The translations under genes and the position numbers were made by a program. Positions 8,128-17,091 of a stretch of DNA of 64,000 nucleotides are shown here, piece by piece. The stretch is taken from assembly GCA_041749595.1 (NCBI GenBank), contig JBGTBA010000064.1, positions 1-64,000 on the forward strand, in the 5' to 3' direction. Positions within the stretch are counted from its first letter, which is position 1. Each line of letters starts with the position of its first letter. The notes below the pieces were generated by a model. It did not search any database. It was not told the DNA's origin and saw only the letters and a program-made list of their open reading frames with translations. The stretch is from Aurantibrevibacter sp041749595. Lineage in GTDB: Bacteria; Bacteroidota; Bacteroidia; Flavobacteriales; Flavobacteriaceae.

Positions 8128-10035
8128 ATGAGTAAGATAATAGGAATAGATTTAGGAACGACCAACTCTTGCGTTTCTGTAATGGAGGGTAATGAACCAG
8201 TCGTAATTCCGAACGCAGAGGGTAAACGGACCACACCTTCTGTCATCGCCTTTGTTGAGGGTGGAGAGATTAAGGTTGGTGATCCCGCAAAAAGGCAGGC
8301 CGTTACAAACCCGCACAAAACCATATATTCCATAAAGCGGTTTATGGGCAATAAATTTTCCGAATCCACCCAAGAAGTAAATAGGGTTCCATATAAAGTG
8401 GTAAAAGGCGATAATGATACCCCGCGTGTAGACATTGACGGGCGTTTGTACACGCCTCAAGAACTATCTGCCATGATACTTCAAAAGATGAAGAAAACGG
8501 CAGAGGATTATTTGGGGCACAGTGTTAGCCGTGCCGTAATAACGGTCCCCGCTTATTTTAACGATGCCCAACGACAGGCTACAAAAGAAGCGGGTGAGAT
8601 TGCCGGACTTACCGTGGAACGCATAATCAACGAGCCTACGGCCGCATCTCTGGCCTATGGTCTGGACAAAAAACACAAAGATCAGAAAATTGTTGTTTTT
8701 GATTTTGGAGGTGGGACACATGACGTTTCCGTTCTGGAATTGGGCGATGGAGTTTTTGAGGTGCTTTCCACTGACGGGGACACTCATTTGGGAGGTGACG
8801 ATGTAGACCAAAAAATCATCGATTGGTTAGCTGATGAGTTCAATAAAGAGGAAAGCATAGATCTGCGTAAGGATGCCATGGCATTGCAACGTTTAAGGGA
8901 GGCTGCGGAAAAGGCCAAAATAGAATTGTCATCTTCGGCACAGACCGAGATAAACCTGCCTTATGTTACGGCTACGGCAACTGGCCCAAAGCATTTGGTA
9001 CGCACTTTGACCCGTGCAAAATTTGAGCAATTGATCGAGGATTTGGTCAAAAGGACCATTGAACCTTGCCAGACCGCCTTAAAGGCGGCAGGGCTATCAA
9101 AAAGTGATATCGATGAGATTATCCTGGTAGGCGGTTCCACAAGGATTCCAGCAGTACAGGAAGCGGTAGAGAAATTTTTCGGAAAGAAGCCATCAAAAGG
9201 GGTAAACCCGGATGAAGTGGTTGCCGTAGGCGCAGCCATTCAAGGTGGGGTTTTAACCGGTGATGTAAAGGATGTTTTGTTGTTGGATGTAACACCTTTG
9301 TCCCTTGGCATTGAGACCATGGGCGGGGTTATGACCAAATTGATAGAATCCAACACCACCATACCTACCAAAAAGTCACAAGTTTTCTCAACGGCGGCAG
9401 ATAACCAACCTTCTGTAGAAATACACGTACTGCAAGGGGAACGACCCATAGCAAGTGGAAACAAGACCATTGGTCGGTTTCATTTGGATGGTATTCCGCC
9501 CGCACAAAGGGGAACACCACAAATTGAGGTAACTTTTGACATTGATGCCAACGGAATAATTAAAGTTTCCGCAACCGATAAGGCCACCAATAAAACACAG
9601 GACATTAGGATTGAAGCGTCTTCCGGTTTGACGGAGGAGGAGATCAAAAAGATGAAAGCCGAGGCCGAGGCCAATGCGGAATCGGATAAAAAGGCAAAGG
9701 AAACCGCGGATAAGCTTAATGAGGCAGATGGCATGATTTTTCAAACGGAAAAGCAATTGAAGGAATTTGGCGACAAACTATCCGCCGATAAGAAAAAAAC
9801 CATTGATGATGCTTTGGGAGAACTTAAAAAAGCCTATGACAGCAAAGACCTGACCATGATAAATCCAGCTTTGGATAAGATTAACGAAGTTTGGAAAGTA
9901 GCATCGGAAGAAATGTACAAAGCGCAGGCCGAAGCACAGCAGGGGGCACCATCCAGTAACGGAAAGACAGCATCCAACGAAGGGGAAAAAGAAGGCGACA
10001 GCGTAGAAGATGTTGACTTTGAGGAAGTGAAATAA
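8128..10035 (+). CDS. dnaK: Molecular chaperone DnaK (Hsp70)
   Basis: This 635-residue cytoplasmic Hsp70 has an ATPase domain (start MSKIIGIDLGTTNSCVSVMEG; phosphate-2 loop GGGTHDVSVLELGDG; adenosine motif ILVGGSTRIPAV), the conserved linker DVLLLDVTPLSLGIETMGG, a substrate domain, and a helical lid ending in the acidic tail EDVDFEEVK. The phosphate loop has His where most DnaK proteins have Phe; I believe this is common in Flavobacteriia. It is monocistronic: no grpE or dnaJ is adjacent, and a strong hairpin follows. Confidence 0.98.
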   Translation: MSKIIGIDLGTTNSCVSVMEGNEPVVIPNAEGKRTTPSVIAFVEGGEIKVGDPAKRQAVTNPHKTIYSIKRFMGNKFSESTQEVNRVPYKVVKGDNDTPRVDIDGRLYTPQELSAMILQKMKKTAEDYLGHSVSRAVITVPAYFNDAQRQATKEAGEIAGLTVERIINEPTAASLAYGLDKKHKDQKIVVFDFGGGTHDVSVLELGDGVFEVLSTDGDTHLGGDDVDQKIIDWLADEFNKEESIDLRKDAMALQRLREAAEKAKIELSSSAQTEINLPYVTATATGPKHLVRTLTRAKFEQLIEDLVKRTIEPCQTALKAAGLSKSDIDEIILVGGSTRIPAVQEAVEKFFGKKPSKGVNPDEVVAVGAAIQGGVLTGDVKDVLLLDVTPLSLGIETMGGVMTKLIESNTTIPTKKSQVFSTAADNQPSVEIHVLQGERPIASGNKTIGRFHLDGIPPAQRGTPQIEVTFDIDANGIIKVSATDKATNKTQDIRIEASSGLTEEEIKKMKAEAEANAESDKKAKETADKLNEADGMIFQTEKQLKEFGDKLSADKKKTIDDALGELKKAYDSKDLTMINPALDKINEVWKVASEEMYKAQAEAQQGAPSSNGKTASNEGEKEGDSVEDVDFEEVK

Positions 10036-10063
10036 ATACGGACAATGTCTGTGAAACTATTGA

Positions 10064-10088
10064 AAAGGGTGGAAATTTCCACCCTTTT
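10064..10088 (+). terminator. Intrinsic terminator of dnaK
   Basis: A near-perfect 12-bp stem (AAAAGGGTGGAA / TTCCACCCTTTT) with almost no loop ends in a run of T, 28 bases after the dnaK stop. Confidence 0.88.
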
Positions 10089-10134
10089 TCTGTTTTCCAT
10101 ATCCATTTTGTTTCACTATTGGGAGAATATGAAG

Positions 10135-10142
10135 TAATTTTG
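10135..10142 (+). promoter_or_regulatory. -7 box abutting the start of the 10148 gene
   Basis: TAATTTTG matches the Bacteroidota -7 consensus TAnnTTTG and ends 5 bases before the ATG at 10148. No -33 TTG lies at the usual 17-20 base distance, so the match is tentative; if real, the transcript would be almost leaderless. Confidence 0.4.
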
Positions 10143-10147
10143 GGGGT

Positions 10148-11059
10148 ATGGTAAAAAACTACTCAACATTCCTAGTACCGCTTATAATCGTTGCGGCCCC
10201 TTTTTTTGCAAAGGCCCAGGAATTTAAGATTTTCACCACAAGCGATTTTGATTTAAAGGGATCCGTAAAATCGTGTGTGGTAATCACCAATTACGGGAAG
10301 GAGGAATTTGATTTTGACGAGGACGGGCTTTTGACCAAATCCGTTACCCGATACAATGAAACCGATTATGATATTACCTCTTACAAATACGACAACAGGG
10401 AAATAAAGGAAAAGCGGGTAGAGAACTATAGGGATGGGGCGTTCAACAAAATCACTTCATTTGCCAATTTTTACTCTGTTGATACCACTTCCGGAAAAAA
10501 AGTGACAGAAAAGATAGTCTCATACAGTAAAGAATTATTGGCCCAAAACGAATACGTATATGACAGCATAGGCAGATTAGCCCATATAAAACACGCCGAC
10601 AGGGAAGGCATAGACGTAATTGCTTTGGAATATTTGGATTATAAGGGAGAATCCACCGTTACCTACCTTTTGGACGGCGTGGTCCAGAAAACCATTCGTA
10701 CCTCCCAAAAAAAAGGGAAATCAAATGCGGATCAACGGATAGAACTGACCAAGGAATTTTTAAACGGGGAACCCAATAAGGCGTTGGAACAGGTTTATGA
10801 CGGGGAAAATAAAATGATAGCCGAAACCAAGTTTGTCTATGACACGGAAAAAAAGGGATTTATCCAGCAAGAGGCCATCGGTTATTTGTACAACGATCTT
10901 GGAATGCTGGTTGAAATGAAGACAAAAGCGAACAAAAGTGAGGATTTGAAAAAATACATTTACCAATATGATGATGGGGAGATGGGAAATTGGATAAAAC
11001 AGATTGTGACGCCGGACAATACCTATACAACCAGAAGGATTGTTTATTATAAAAAATAG
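10148..11059 (+). CDS. Secreted hypothetical protein with YD-like repeats
   Basis: This 303-residue protein has a signal peptide (cleavage near FAKAQ). The mature part carries repeated tyrosine-aspartate units such as YKYD, YVYDSIGRL, FVYDTEKK, YLYND and YQYDD, spaced 30-60 residues, which recalls the YD/RHS repeat fold but is far shorter than true RHS proteins. No catalytic motif is visible. It probably folds as a small periplasmic or surface beta structure. It follows the dnaK terminator, so it has its own promoter. Function unknown. Confidence 0.8.
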   Translation: MVKNYSTFLVPLIIVAAPFFAKAQEFKIFTTSDFDLKGSVKSCVVITNYGKEEFDFDEDGLLTKSVTRYNETDYDITSYKYDNREIKEKRVENYRDGAFNKITSFANFYSVDTTSGKKVTEKIVSYSKELLAQNEYVYDSIGRLAHIKHADREGIDVIALEYLDYKGESTVTYLLDGVVQKTIRTSQKKGKSNADQRIELTKEFLNGEPNKALEQVYDGENKMIAETKFVYDTEKKGFIQQEAIGYLYNDLGMLVEMKTKANKSEDLKKYIYQYDDGEMGNWIKQIVTPDNTYTTRRIVYYKK

Positions 11060-11094
11060 ATCCAAAGAATATCAAAGTCAAAGTTACGTTATGG

Positions 11095-11649
11095 CTAAAG
11101 GGTATGCCATTCCTTTTTTAGGATGCCGTAGCAACAGGTGTTTCTTTTAAAACCATCGAGCAAATAGATATTTTCACGTAGAATACCCTCCAACTTTGCG
11201 CCCAATTTTTCAACTGCTTTTCTGGAGCGTATGTTTCTCTCATCTATCCGAAACTCTACTTTTTCAAAGGCCATTTCATAAAAGGCGTATTGCAGCATCA
11301 ATGATTTCATCGCATAGTTAAGTCCGCTTCCCTGAAATTCCTTCCCGATCCAAGTAGAGCCGATTTCCAGAACCTTGTTGTTCCAGTCAATATTCATAAA
11401 ACGCGTACTTCCTGCATATTTTTCAACCCTTTTGTCAAAAACAATAAAGGGAACGGCAGATTTTTGCCCATACTTTTCTAGCGCAGCTTCCACATATTCT
11501 TTAAGAGAATCCGGGGTTTCTATATCCGATGGGGAATATTGGACCAACTTGTTTTCCGAGGCAACAGGGATCAGGTTATGGAAATTGGCTAAGTTTAGCC
11601 CAGAAAGCAGTACAGTGGCATTCTCCAAAGTTGGTATGGGGATTTGCAT
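11095..11649 (-). CDS. GNAT-family N-acetyltransferase (RimJ/RimL-like)
   Basis: The protein has the acetyl-CoA fold of RimL-type GNATs: TRFMNIDW strand, WIGKEFQGSGLNYAMK as the pyrophosphate-binding loop, and KVEFRIDERNIRSRKAVEKLGAKLEG, the helix typical of enzymes acting on protein N termini or small amines. I chose the ATG at 11649 (MQIPIP), because the longer frame from 11688 would add residues without family resemblance and reach into the promoter of the divergent thioesterase gene. The length is then 184 residues. The substrate is unknown. Confidence 0.85.
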   Translation of the reverse strand: MQIPIPTLENATVLLSGLNLANFHNLIPVASENKLVQYSPSDIETPDSLKEYVEAALEKYGQKSAVPFIVFDKRVEKYAGSTRFMNIDWNNKVLEIGSTWIGKEFQGSGLNYAMKSLMLQYAFYEMAFEKVEFRIDERNIRSRKAVEKLGAKLEGILRENIYLLDGFKRNTCCYGILKKEWHTL

Positions 11650-11692
11650 GGCGCGGAAATATTTTTTACAAAAATCAAATATAACCAAAAGG

Positions 11693-11721
11693 TTGAATTG
11701 TATATCTATTGATTATTTTTA
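11693..11721 (+). promoter_or_regulatory. Bacteroidota-type promoter of the menaquinone genes
   Basis: TTG at 11693-11695 and TATTTTTA at 11714-11721, with an 18-base spacer, fit the flavobacterial -33/-7 pattern (TTG, TAnnTTTG). The start codon at 11737 follows by 15 bases, giving a very short leader. Confidence 0.6.
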
Positions 11722-11736
11722 CAAAAAATAGAATCG

Positions 11737-12159
11737 ATGGACGAGCTAAGGGAAAAAATTTTGGCAATATGCAACGAAAACCGCAAAGGAACCCTGATGG
11801 AAACCCTAGAGATAGATTATGTTGAGGTTGGGGATAATTTTTTGGTGGGGCGTATGCCCGTAACACCCAAAGTGTACCAACCGGATGGGGTATTGCATGG
11901 AGGCGCAACGGTTGCGCTTGCGGAGAGTGTGGGCAGTGCGGCCTCCTATATCTTCTTGAATGCACAGGAATTTTTTATCCGCGGCATTGAAATTTCCGCC
12001 AACCACGTTAAAAGCGTCAGGGAAGGCTATGTTTTTGCAAAGGCCTCTCTATTGCATAAAGGACGTACTACCCAACTTTGGGAAATTAAGATCACGGATC
12101 AGGAAAACAATTTGATTTCCATTTGTAAACTTACGACCATTGCTTTATCCAAAAAATAA
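11737..12159 (+). CDS. menI: Hotdog-fold thioesterase, probable DHNA-CoA thioesterase
   Basis: This 140-residue PaaI/YdiI-type hotdog protein has the segment DGVLHGGATVALAESVGSAAS, which holds the HGG turn and the active-site glutamate on the long helix. In menaquinone synthesis the enzyme releases 1,4-dihydroxy-2-naphthoate from its CoA ester. Its place directly before menF (1 base between stop and ATG) and menD strongly supports that role over a phenylacetate one. The gene symbol is from context. Confidence 0.82.
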   Translation: MDELREKILAICNENRKGTLMETLEIDYVEVGDNFLVGRMPVTPKVYQPDGVLHGGATVALAESVGSAASYIFLNAQEFFIRGIEISANHVKSVREGYVFAKASLLHKGRTTQLWEIKITDQENNLISICKLTTIALSKK

Positions 12160-12160
12160 T

Positions 12161-13219
12161 ATGTTGCAACGGTTTTGGGAAAAAATAGAGGACTTACATC
12201 AAAGGAAAATACCCTTTGTGGTGTACAGAAAACCCAATAAAAACAAATTGGTCTCCATGGCGCAACAAAGCAGGGATATTCATTATGTAAGGGATTTCAC
12301 GGAAACGGGTTTTGTTTTTGCACCTTTTGACGGTAAGAAACAAGCAATCCTTATCCGTCCGGATGAACTGCACCGGGTGGTTTACCCACCAAAGGAAAAT
12401 AAGGGACCCGGGCCAAAAGGATTGCCCATTGTAGCACAGGACCAGAAAACGTTTCATATCAACCTTGTAACAAAAGGCATTGCCGAAATAGATTTGGGAA
12501 CGTTAAAGAAAGTTGTTCTTTCCCGAAAAACAGAGCATCCCTGCACTGAAAACCCCATTCAACTTTTTCAGAAACTTTTAGACACTTATTTTTCCGCCTT
12601 CTGTTACTTGTGGTACCACCCACGCATTGGTTTGTGGCTGGGAGCAACACCTGAGCTGTTGTTAAAGGCCAATGGGACCGGATTTACCACTGTGTCGTTG
12701 GCAGGGACCCAAAAATATGAGGGAAAACCACCGATATGGAAAAAAAAAGAATTAGAAGAACAGTCCCTGGTCACCAATTACATTTCCGAAGCACTTGCAA
12801 CCAAAATCAAGGAATTTGAAATATCGGAATTGGAATCGATCAAAGCCGGAAACCTATGGCATTTGCGAACTTCTATTTCTGGCCGGACAGGAACCATACA
12901 GATTGGGGAATTGATAAAAATTTTGCATCCAACCCCGGCAGTTTGCGGCATTCCAAGAGTAGCTGCAAAAGAGTTCATTTTAAAAAACGAGAATTATGAT
13001 AGGGAGTATTATACCGGATTTTTGGGAATGCTCAATTTTAAGGATAGTGAAAGCATAACGGAACTTTTTGTAAACCTTCGATGCATGCAGGTAAGAGATG
13101 AAAAGGGTATTATATACGTCGGGGGAGGGATAACCCAAGAATCCATCCCGGAAAGTGAATGGCAGGAAACTATAGATAAAAGCAGTACCATGCTCAATAT
13201 TCTTTTAAACCGGGATTAA
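12161..13219 (+). CDS. menF: Isochorismate synthase
   Basis: This 352-residue chorismate-binding enzyme converts chorismate to isochorismate, the first step of menaquinone synthesis. It has the family blocks VVLSRK, WLGATPELLL, SLAGTQKY, HPTPAVCGIPR and the C-terminal VGGGITQESIPESEW, which binds magnesium and substrate. I chose ATG 12161, one base after the thioesterase stop, over the upstream TTG at 12140 that would overlap it. It is shorter than E. coli MenF (431), as usual in this phylum. Confidence 0.93.
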   Translation: MLQRFWEKIEDLHQRKIPFVVYRKPNKNKLVSMAQQSRDIHYVRDFTETGFVFAPFDGKKQAILIRPDELHRVVYPPKENKGPGPKGLPIVAQDQKTFHINLVTKGIAEIDLGTLKKVVLSRKTEHPCTENPIQLFQKLLDTYFSAFCYLWYHPRIGLWLGATPELLLKANGTGFTTVSLAGTQKYEGKPPIWKKKELEEQSLVTNYISEALATKIKEFEISELESIKAGNLWHLRTSISGRTGTIQIGELIKILHPTPAVCGIPRVAAKEFILKNENYDREYYTGFLGMLNFKDSESITELFVNLRCMQVRDEKGIIYVGGGITQESIPESEWQETIDKSSTMLNILLNRD

Positions 13220-13256
13220 TTGGGCGGTAAGATTGGTTTAAGAATTTCTTCCGTCG

Positions 13257-13264
13257 TATTTTTG
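13257..13264 (+). promoter_or_regulatory. -7 box 8 bases before menD
   Basis: TATTTTTG is a perfect match to TAnnTTTG; a TTG lies 21 bases upstream (13233-13235), slightly beyond the usual spacing. It ends 8 bases before the menD ATG, so a transcript from it would have almost no leader. Confidence 0.5.
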
Positions 13265-13272
13265 TGCCCTGT

Positions 13273-15024
13273 ATGAAGTATTCCAACATTCCATCGGCAC
13301 AAACAGTGGTTTTGCACTGTAAGGAAAGAGGCATTAAAGATATTGTGATTTCTCCTGGTTCCAGGAACGCACCATTGATCATCGGCTTTTCGGAAGACCC
13401 CTTCTTTAAATGCTTCAGTATTGTAGATGAGCGTTGTGCCGCTTTTTTTGCCTTGGGCATGGCACAACAACAAAGGATCCCCGTGGCCTTGGTATGCACT
13501 TCCGGCAGTGCACTATTAAATTACTATCCGGCCATTGCGGAGGCTTTTTACAGCCATATCCCATTAGTGGTCATCTCTGCGGACAGGCCCAGTTATATGG
13601 TGGATATAGGAGATGGACAGGCCATACGGCAGGATTTTGTTTTTGAAAAACATATAGGTTATTCCGCAAATCTGGGACAAGACCTTGTACATGCCACGGA
13701 AAAGATGAAGATGTACGCCCCCCAACTATTCACGGAGAGCACTGTTGAAATGGCCCAGGCCGTGGTTCAGGAACGCAATGATGCAGAGTTGTACAAAGCC
13801 TTTGGGACCGCCTATAACGAACATCTTCCCATACATATAAACGTTCCTTTTGAGGAACCGCTCTACAGCACCATAAAAGAACCTTGCGTAGTTCCTGCCA
13901 TTAAGCAAATCCCAAAAGAAAACAATCCGATAAAAAATATTGGGGCATTTGTTGATATTTGGAATTCCTCAAAAAGAAAGATGGTGCTCATAGGGGTAAA
14001 TTATCCGAACGAAATTGAGAGGCGATTTTTGGAAACCTTGGCAAAAGATTTATCGGTCATTGTTTTTACAGAGACCCTATCCAACGTGCATCACCCCAGA
14101 TTTTTCCCAAGTATAGACAGCATTATAGTTCCCATTGAAAAATCGAAAGACCGAGATACACTTTTTAAAAAATTGCAACCAGAAGTATTGCTAACTTTTG
14201 GAGGTCTCATCGTATCAAAAAAAATAAAGGCTTTTTTGCGTCAATACAAACCAAAACACCATTGGCATGTTGGGGAAAATAGGGCAGACAATACTTTTTT
14301 TTCGCTAACGATGCATTTTAACCAGGACAAGAACACGTTTTTAAGTCACTTTTTGGAATATGCCATTCCTGTTAAAGGTTCTTTTTTTGACTTCTGGTCC
14401 AGTGCGAAAGGCAATTACGAAACGAGGCGGAATACATATATGGGCGGTCTGCCTTTTTCGGACATGTCCGTCTTTGGTACAGTTACCCAAGGTATTCCAA
14501 AGAATTACCAATTGCATTTGGCCAACAGTTCAACGGTAAGGTACACACAATTATTCGATATGGATCCTTCGATCCGGGTTTTCTGTAATCGGGGAACCAG
14601 TGGCATTGAAGGAAGCACTTCCACGGCTCTGGGAGCAGCGGTCTATTCGGGGGAACCAACTTTGTTGCTTACAGGGGACCTTAGTTTTTTCTATGATAGT
14701 AATGGTTTATGGAACAATTATATACGACCCGATTTTAGGATTATAGTGATCAATAATGGGGGCGGGGGAATTTTTAGGATATTGCCTGGAAAAGAAAGTA
14801 CGGAAAATTTTGAAACCTATTTTGAAACCAAGCACAGCCTAAATGCTGCACAACTCTGTAAAATGTACGGTATTGATTATCAATTTGCCGATAACACGAC
14901 GGATCTGAACACGGCCCTTACCCACTTTTATGCCACATCCGATGTCCCCAAACTATTGGAAGTGAGAACGCCAAGATTATTGAACGATAAAATTTTGCTC
15001 GGTTATTTTGATTTTATATCTTAG
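13273..15024 (+). CDS. menD: SEPHCHC synthase MenD (2-succinyl-5-enolpyruvyl-6-hydroxy-3-cyclohexene-1-carboxylate synthase)
   Basis: This 583-residue thiamine diphosphate enzyme joins isochorismate and 2-oxoglutarate in the second step of menaquinone synthesis. It has the N-terminal block KDIVISPGSRNAPL, the catalytic-glutamate region VDERCAAFFALGMA, and the thiamine-binding motif GDLSFFYDSNGLWNN near residue 475. I take ATG 13273 as start, three codons after a GTG, since MKYSNIPSAQ is the normal N terminus. It lies 53 bases after menF. Confidence 0.96.
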   Translation: MKYSNIPSAQTVVLHCKERGIKDIVISPGSRNAPLIIGFSEDPFFKCFSIVDERCAAFFALGMAQQQRIPVALVCTSGSALLNYYPAIAEAFYSHIPLVVISADRPSYMVDIGDGQAIRQDFVFEKHIGYSANLGQDLVHATEKMKMYAPQLFTESTVEMAQAVVQERNDAELYKAFGTAYNEHLPIHINVPFEEPLYSTIKEPCVVPAIKQIPKENNPIKNIGAFVDIWNSSKRKMVLIGVNYPNEIERRFLETLAKDLSVIVFTETLSNVHHPRFFPSIDSIIVPIEKSKDRDTLFKKLQPEVLLTFGGLIVSKKIKAFLRQYKPKHHWHVGENRADNTFFSLTMHFNQDKNTFLSHFLEYAIPVKGSFFDFWSSAKGNYETRRNTYMGGLPFSDMSVFGTVTQGIPKNYQLHLANSSTVRYTQLFDMDPSIRVFCNRGTSGIEGSTSTALGAAVYSGEPTLLLTGDLSFFYDSNGLWNNYIRPDFRIIVINNGGGGIFRILPGKESTENFETYFETKHSLNAAQLCKMYGIDYQFADNTTDLNTALTHFYATSDVPKLLEVRTPRLLNDKILLGYFDFIS

Positions 15025-15063
15025 TTATATATTAACTATTTAAAATAAAGAACACTGACTATT

Positions 15064-15405
15064 ATGAGCAAACGTGATGAATTAATTGAAAAGTACGCCG
15101 CGGACATCCAAACTAAATTTGGTGAAAAAGCCGATTTGGCCCTACTTACGAAAGTTACTATTGGTTTGGGACCGTCAATCTACAATGCAGATTCTTGCAA
15201 GGTATCCGGAACAGATGGGAAAGAACTGGCAACTGTTAAGAACAATTTTTTAATCAAAAAATTAGGATTAAAAGATGGTCCGCAACTTACGGAAGCCATT
15301 AACGCCGTCATAGCCAGATATGGGTCTTCTGAAAAGAGCAAGTACCGTGCAATAGTGTACTATTTCTTGGTAAAGCATTTTAAAAAGGAATCTGTTTATA
15401 AATAA
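15064..15405 (+). CDS. DUF2853 family protein
   Basis: This 113-residue small, soluble, mostly helical protein starts MSKRDELIEKYAADI and contains LTKVTIGLGPSIYN and KYRAIVYYFLVKHFKKE. It matches DUF2853, a family of unknown function common in Bacteroidota. It sits 39 bases after menD and ends in a terminator, so it may share the menD transcript. Nothing in it suggests a catalytic role in quinone synthesis. Confidence 0.85.
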   Translation: MSKRDELIEKYAADIQTKFGEKADLALLTKVTIGLGPSIYNADSCKVSGTDGKELATVKNNFLIKKLGLKDGPQLTEAINAVIARYGSSEKSKYRAIVYYFLVKHFKKESVYK

Positions 15406-15425
15406 AATGTGGTTAAAAAGCATGG

Positions 15426-15456
15426 AGCCGATCTTTTAAAGAGCGGCTTTTTTTTG
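15426..15456 (+). terminator. Intrinsic terminator after the DUF2853 gene
   Basis: Arms AGCCGATC and GAGCGGCT (one mismatch) enclose a short AT loop and are followed by a run of eight T. Confidence 0.82.
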
Positions 15457-15471
15457 TCGTTTTTTTAAACG

Positions 15472-15479
15472 TACTTTTG
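15472..15479 (+). promoter_or_regulatory. -7 box abutting the cvfB-like start
   Basis: TACTTTTG matches TAnnTTTG and ends 4 bases before the ATG at 15484. A TTG at 15454-15456 gives a 15-base spacer, a little short. A transcript from here would be leaderless or nearly so. Confidence 0.45.
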
Positions 15480-15483
15480 CTAC

Positions 15484-16314
15484 ATGATAGAGTTAGGAAA
15501 ATACAATACGCTGGAAATATTGAGGGATACCAGTGTTGGGCTTTTCTTGGGAGACGGGGAAGGCAATGATGTGCTGCTTCCCAATAAATACGTACCTGAA
15601 ACATTCGAAATCGGCGATAAAATAAAAGTTTTTTGTTATTTGGACTATGACGAACGTCCCGTTGCCACATCTTTGACACCCTATATAACAGTAGATAGCT
15701 TTCAATTGCTACAGGTTGCCGAAGTGAATGATTTTGGGGCATTTTTAGATTGGGGGCTGGAGAAGCATTTATTGGTGCCTTTCAGGGAACAAAGAGCCAA
15801 AATGATGGAAGGTCAATGGTATATTGTCTATTGTTATTTGGATGGACAATCCAACAGACTGGTGGCATCAAATAAATTGGACAAGTTTTTAAGTAACGAT
15901 ATTTTAACCGTTAAAGCATTGGATGAGGTTGATTTAATAGTGACAAGAGAGACAGATCTGGGTTGGGAAGTTATCATAAACAGCAAACACAAAGGTCTTG
16001 TTTATTCCAATGAAATCTACAAAAAAATAGCGGTGGGAGACAAAATGAACGGTTTTGTAAAACATATACGGACAGACAAAAAAATAGATGTTTCCTTACA
16101 GCCCATAGGCTATAAAAGTTTGGAACCTTCAGCAAATATTATTTACGAAAAACTCGTATCAAAAAAAGGATTTCTTAACCTTCATGATAAATCCGATCCA
16201 GAGGACATAAAGAAAATATTTCAGATGAGTAAAAAGACGTTTAAAAAGGGAATTGGGGCTTTGTACAAAGAGCGGAAAATAGAGATTAAGGAAGACGGCA
16301 TTTACCTTAAATAA
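15484..16314 (+). CDS. CvfB-like S1-type RNA-binding protein
   Basis: This 276-residue protein matches the CvfB/YitL family: three S1-like OB folds (about residues 1-65, 68-135, 145-210) and a C-terminal winged helix (about 215-276, with KKIFQMSKKTFKKGIGALYKERKI). S1 features such as VNDFGAFLDWGLEKHLLVP are clear. Family members bind RNA and influence expression of virulence or stress genes in Firmicutes; in flavobacteria the target is unknown. It follows a terminator and has its own start signals. Confidence 0.9.
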   Translation: MIELGKYNTLEILRDTSVGLFLGDGEGNDVLLPNKYVPETFEIGDKIKVFCYLDYDERPVATSLTPYITVDSFQLLQVAEVNDFGAFLDWGLEKHLLVPFREQRAKMMEGQWYIVYCYLDGQSNRLVASNKLDKFLSNDILTVKALDEVDLIVTRETDLGWEVIINSKHKGLVYSNEIYKKIAVGDKMNGFVKHIRTDKKIDVSLQPIGYKSLEPSANIIYEKLVSKKGFLNLHDKSDPEDIKKIFQMSKKTFKKGIGALYKERKIEIKEDGIYLK

Positions 16315-16409
16315 AGCCGTGGCAAATTAAAATACACATAATATAATGAATATCAATACAATATGATGAATAAAATAAAGATTTTATTTTATGGTATTTA
16401 GAAAACCGC

Positions 16410-16417
16410 TACTTTTG
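16410..16417 (+). promoter_or_regulatory. -7 box upstream of the SPOR-like gene
   Basis: TACTTTTG matches TAnnTTTG 73 bases before the ATG at 16491, in a 176-base AT-rich gap. No clear -33 TTG is present. Confidence 0.35.
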
Positions 16418-16490
16418 TATTTCATAAACCATAATTCAAAAATTTTCATATAGCTTTAACATATAGGATTTCCTTAAAATACAAAAATAT

Positions 16491-17090
16491 ATGCCATTTA
16501 TAGAAGAAAGCGACTTGCTGGAATTACACAAAGACATAGATAAGGCCCAGATAATCAATGAGCGTCTTTTGGACCAGATTAAATTTAAGAACAAGGAGTT
16601 GAGGACAAGTAGGCTTCAACGCAATATCCTGGCCGGTGTAACGGGACTTTTTTTAATTGGCGCTCTTGCTGTCATTTCTTTTACGGCCGGTCTGAGCAGA
16701 TCCAATAATTACGAGAACAGGGATAATTTACTGGTTTCAATAGATAGTTTGGATGCTATAAAGGCACGGATAAACAATCTTAAACAACAGAACGAGGAAC
16801 TAAGTTTGGTGAAGGAATTTTATTTGGCAAAAAACTTTTTAGAAAAGGAAACTATTTATTCCGTTCAGGTAAAGTCCTTTGTTGATAATAATATGACCCT
16901 CTCCTCAGAGGCACTTACTAACACCCTCTTTGTAAAGACCAATCCGTTCTATTCCTATTCCTTGGGAAATTTTGAAACCTTGGCGGAGGCCCAGTCCTTC
17001 AGGTACCAATTGGTTAAACTGGGCTTTGAAGATGCATTTGTAGCATCATACAAAGATGGTAAAAGAATAAAAATAGAAGACCCATATTAG
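16491..17090 (+). CDS. SPOR-like, single-pass membrane protein
   Basis: This 199-residue protein has a charged, likely coiled-coil N-terminal part, one transmembrane helix (about residues 46-66), a second coiled stretch (about 75-105), and a C-terminal domain starting at YSVQVKSF. That domain has the ratio of strands and the NFETLAEAQSFRYQLVKLGFEDAFVASYKDGKRI ending of SPOR peptidoglycan-binding domains. The topology fits a cytoplasmic N terminus and a periplasmic SPOR domain. It ends one base before menA and is likely translated together with it; a direct link to quinone synthesis is not evident. Confidence 0.75.
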   Translation: MPFIEESDLLELHKDIDKAQIINERLLDQIKFKNKELRTSRLQRNILAGVTGLFLIGALAVISFTAGLSRSNNYENRDNLLVSIDSLDAIKARINNLKQQNEELSLVKEFYLAKNFLEKETIYSVQVKSFVDNNMTLSSEALTNTLFVKTNPFYSYSLGNFETLAEAQSFRYQLVKLGFEDAFVASYKDGKRIKIEDPY

Positions 17091-17091
17091 T

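Noticed and set aside
12140..12160. TTG start for menF seven codons upstream
   Set aside because: It would overlap the thioesterase gene, and ATG 12161 gives the usual N terminus right after the stop.
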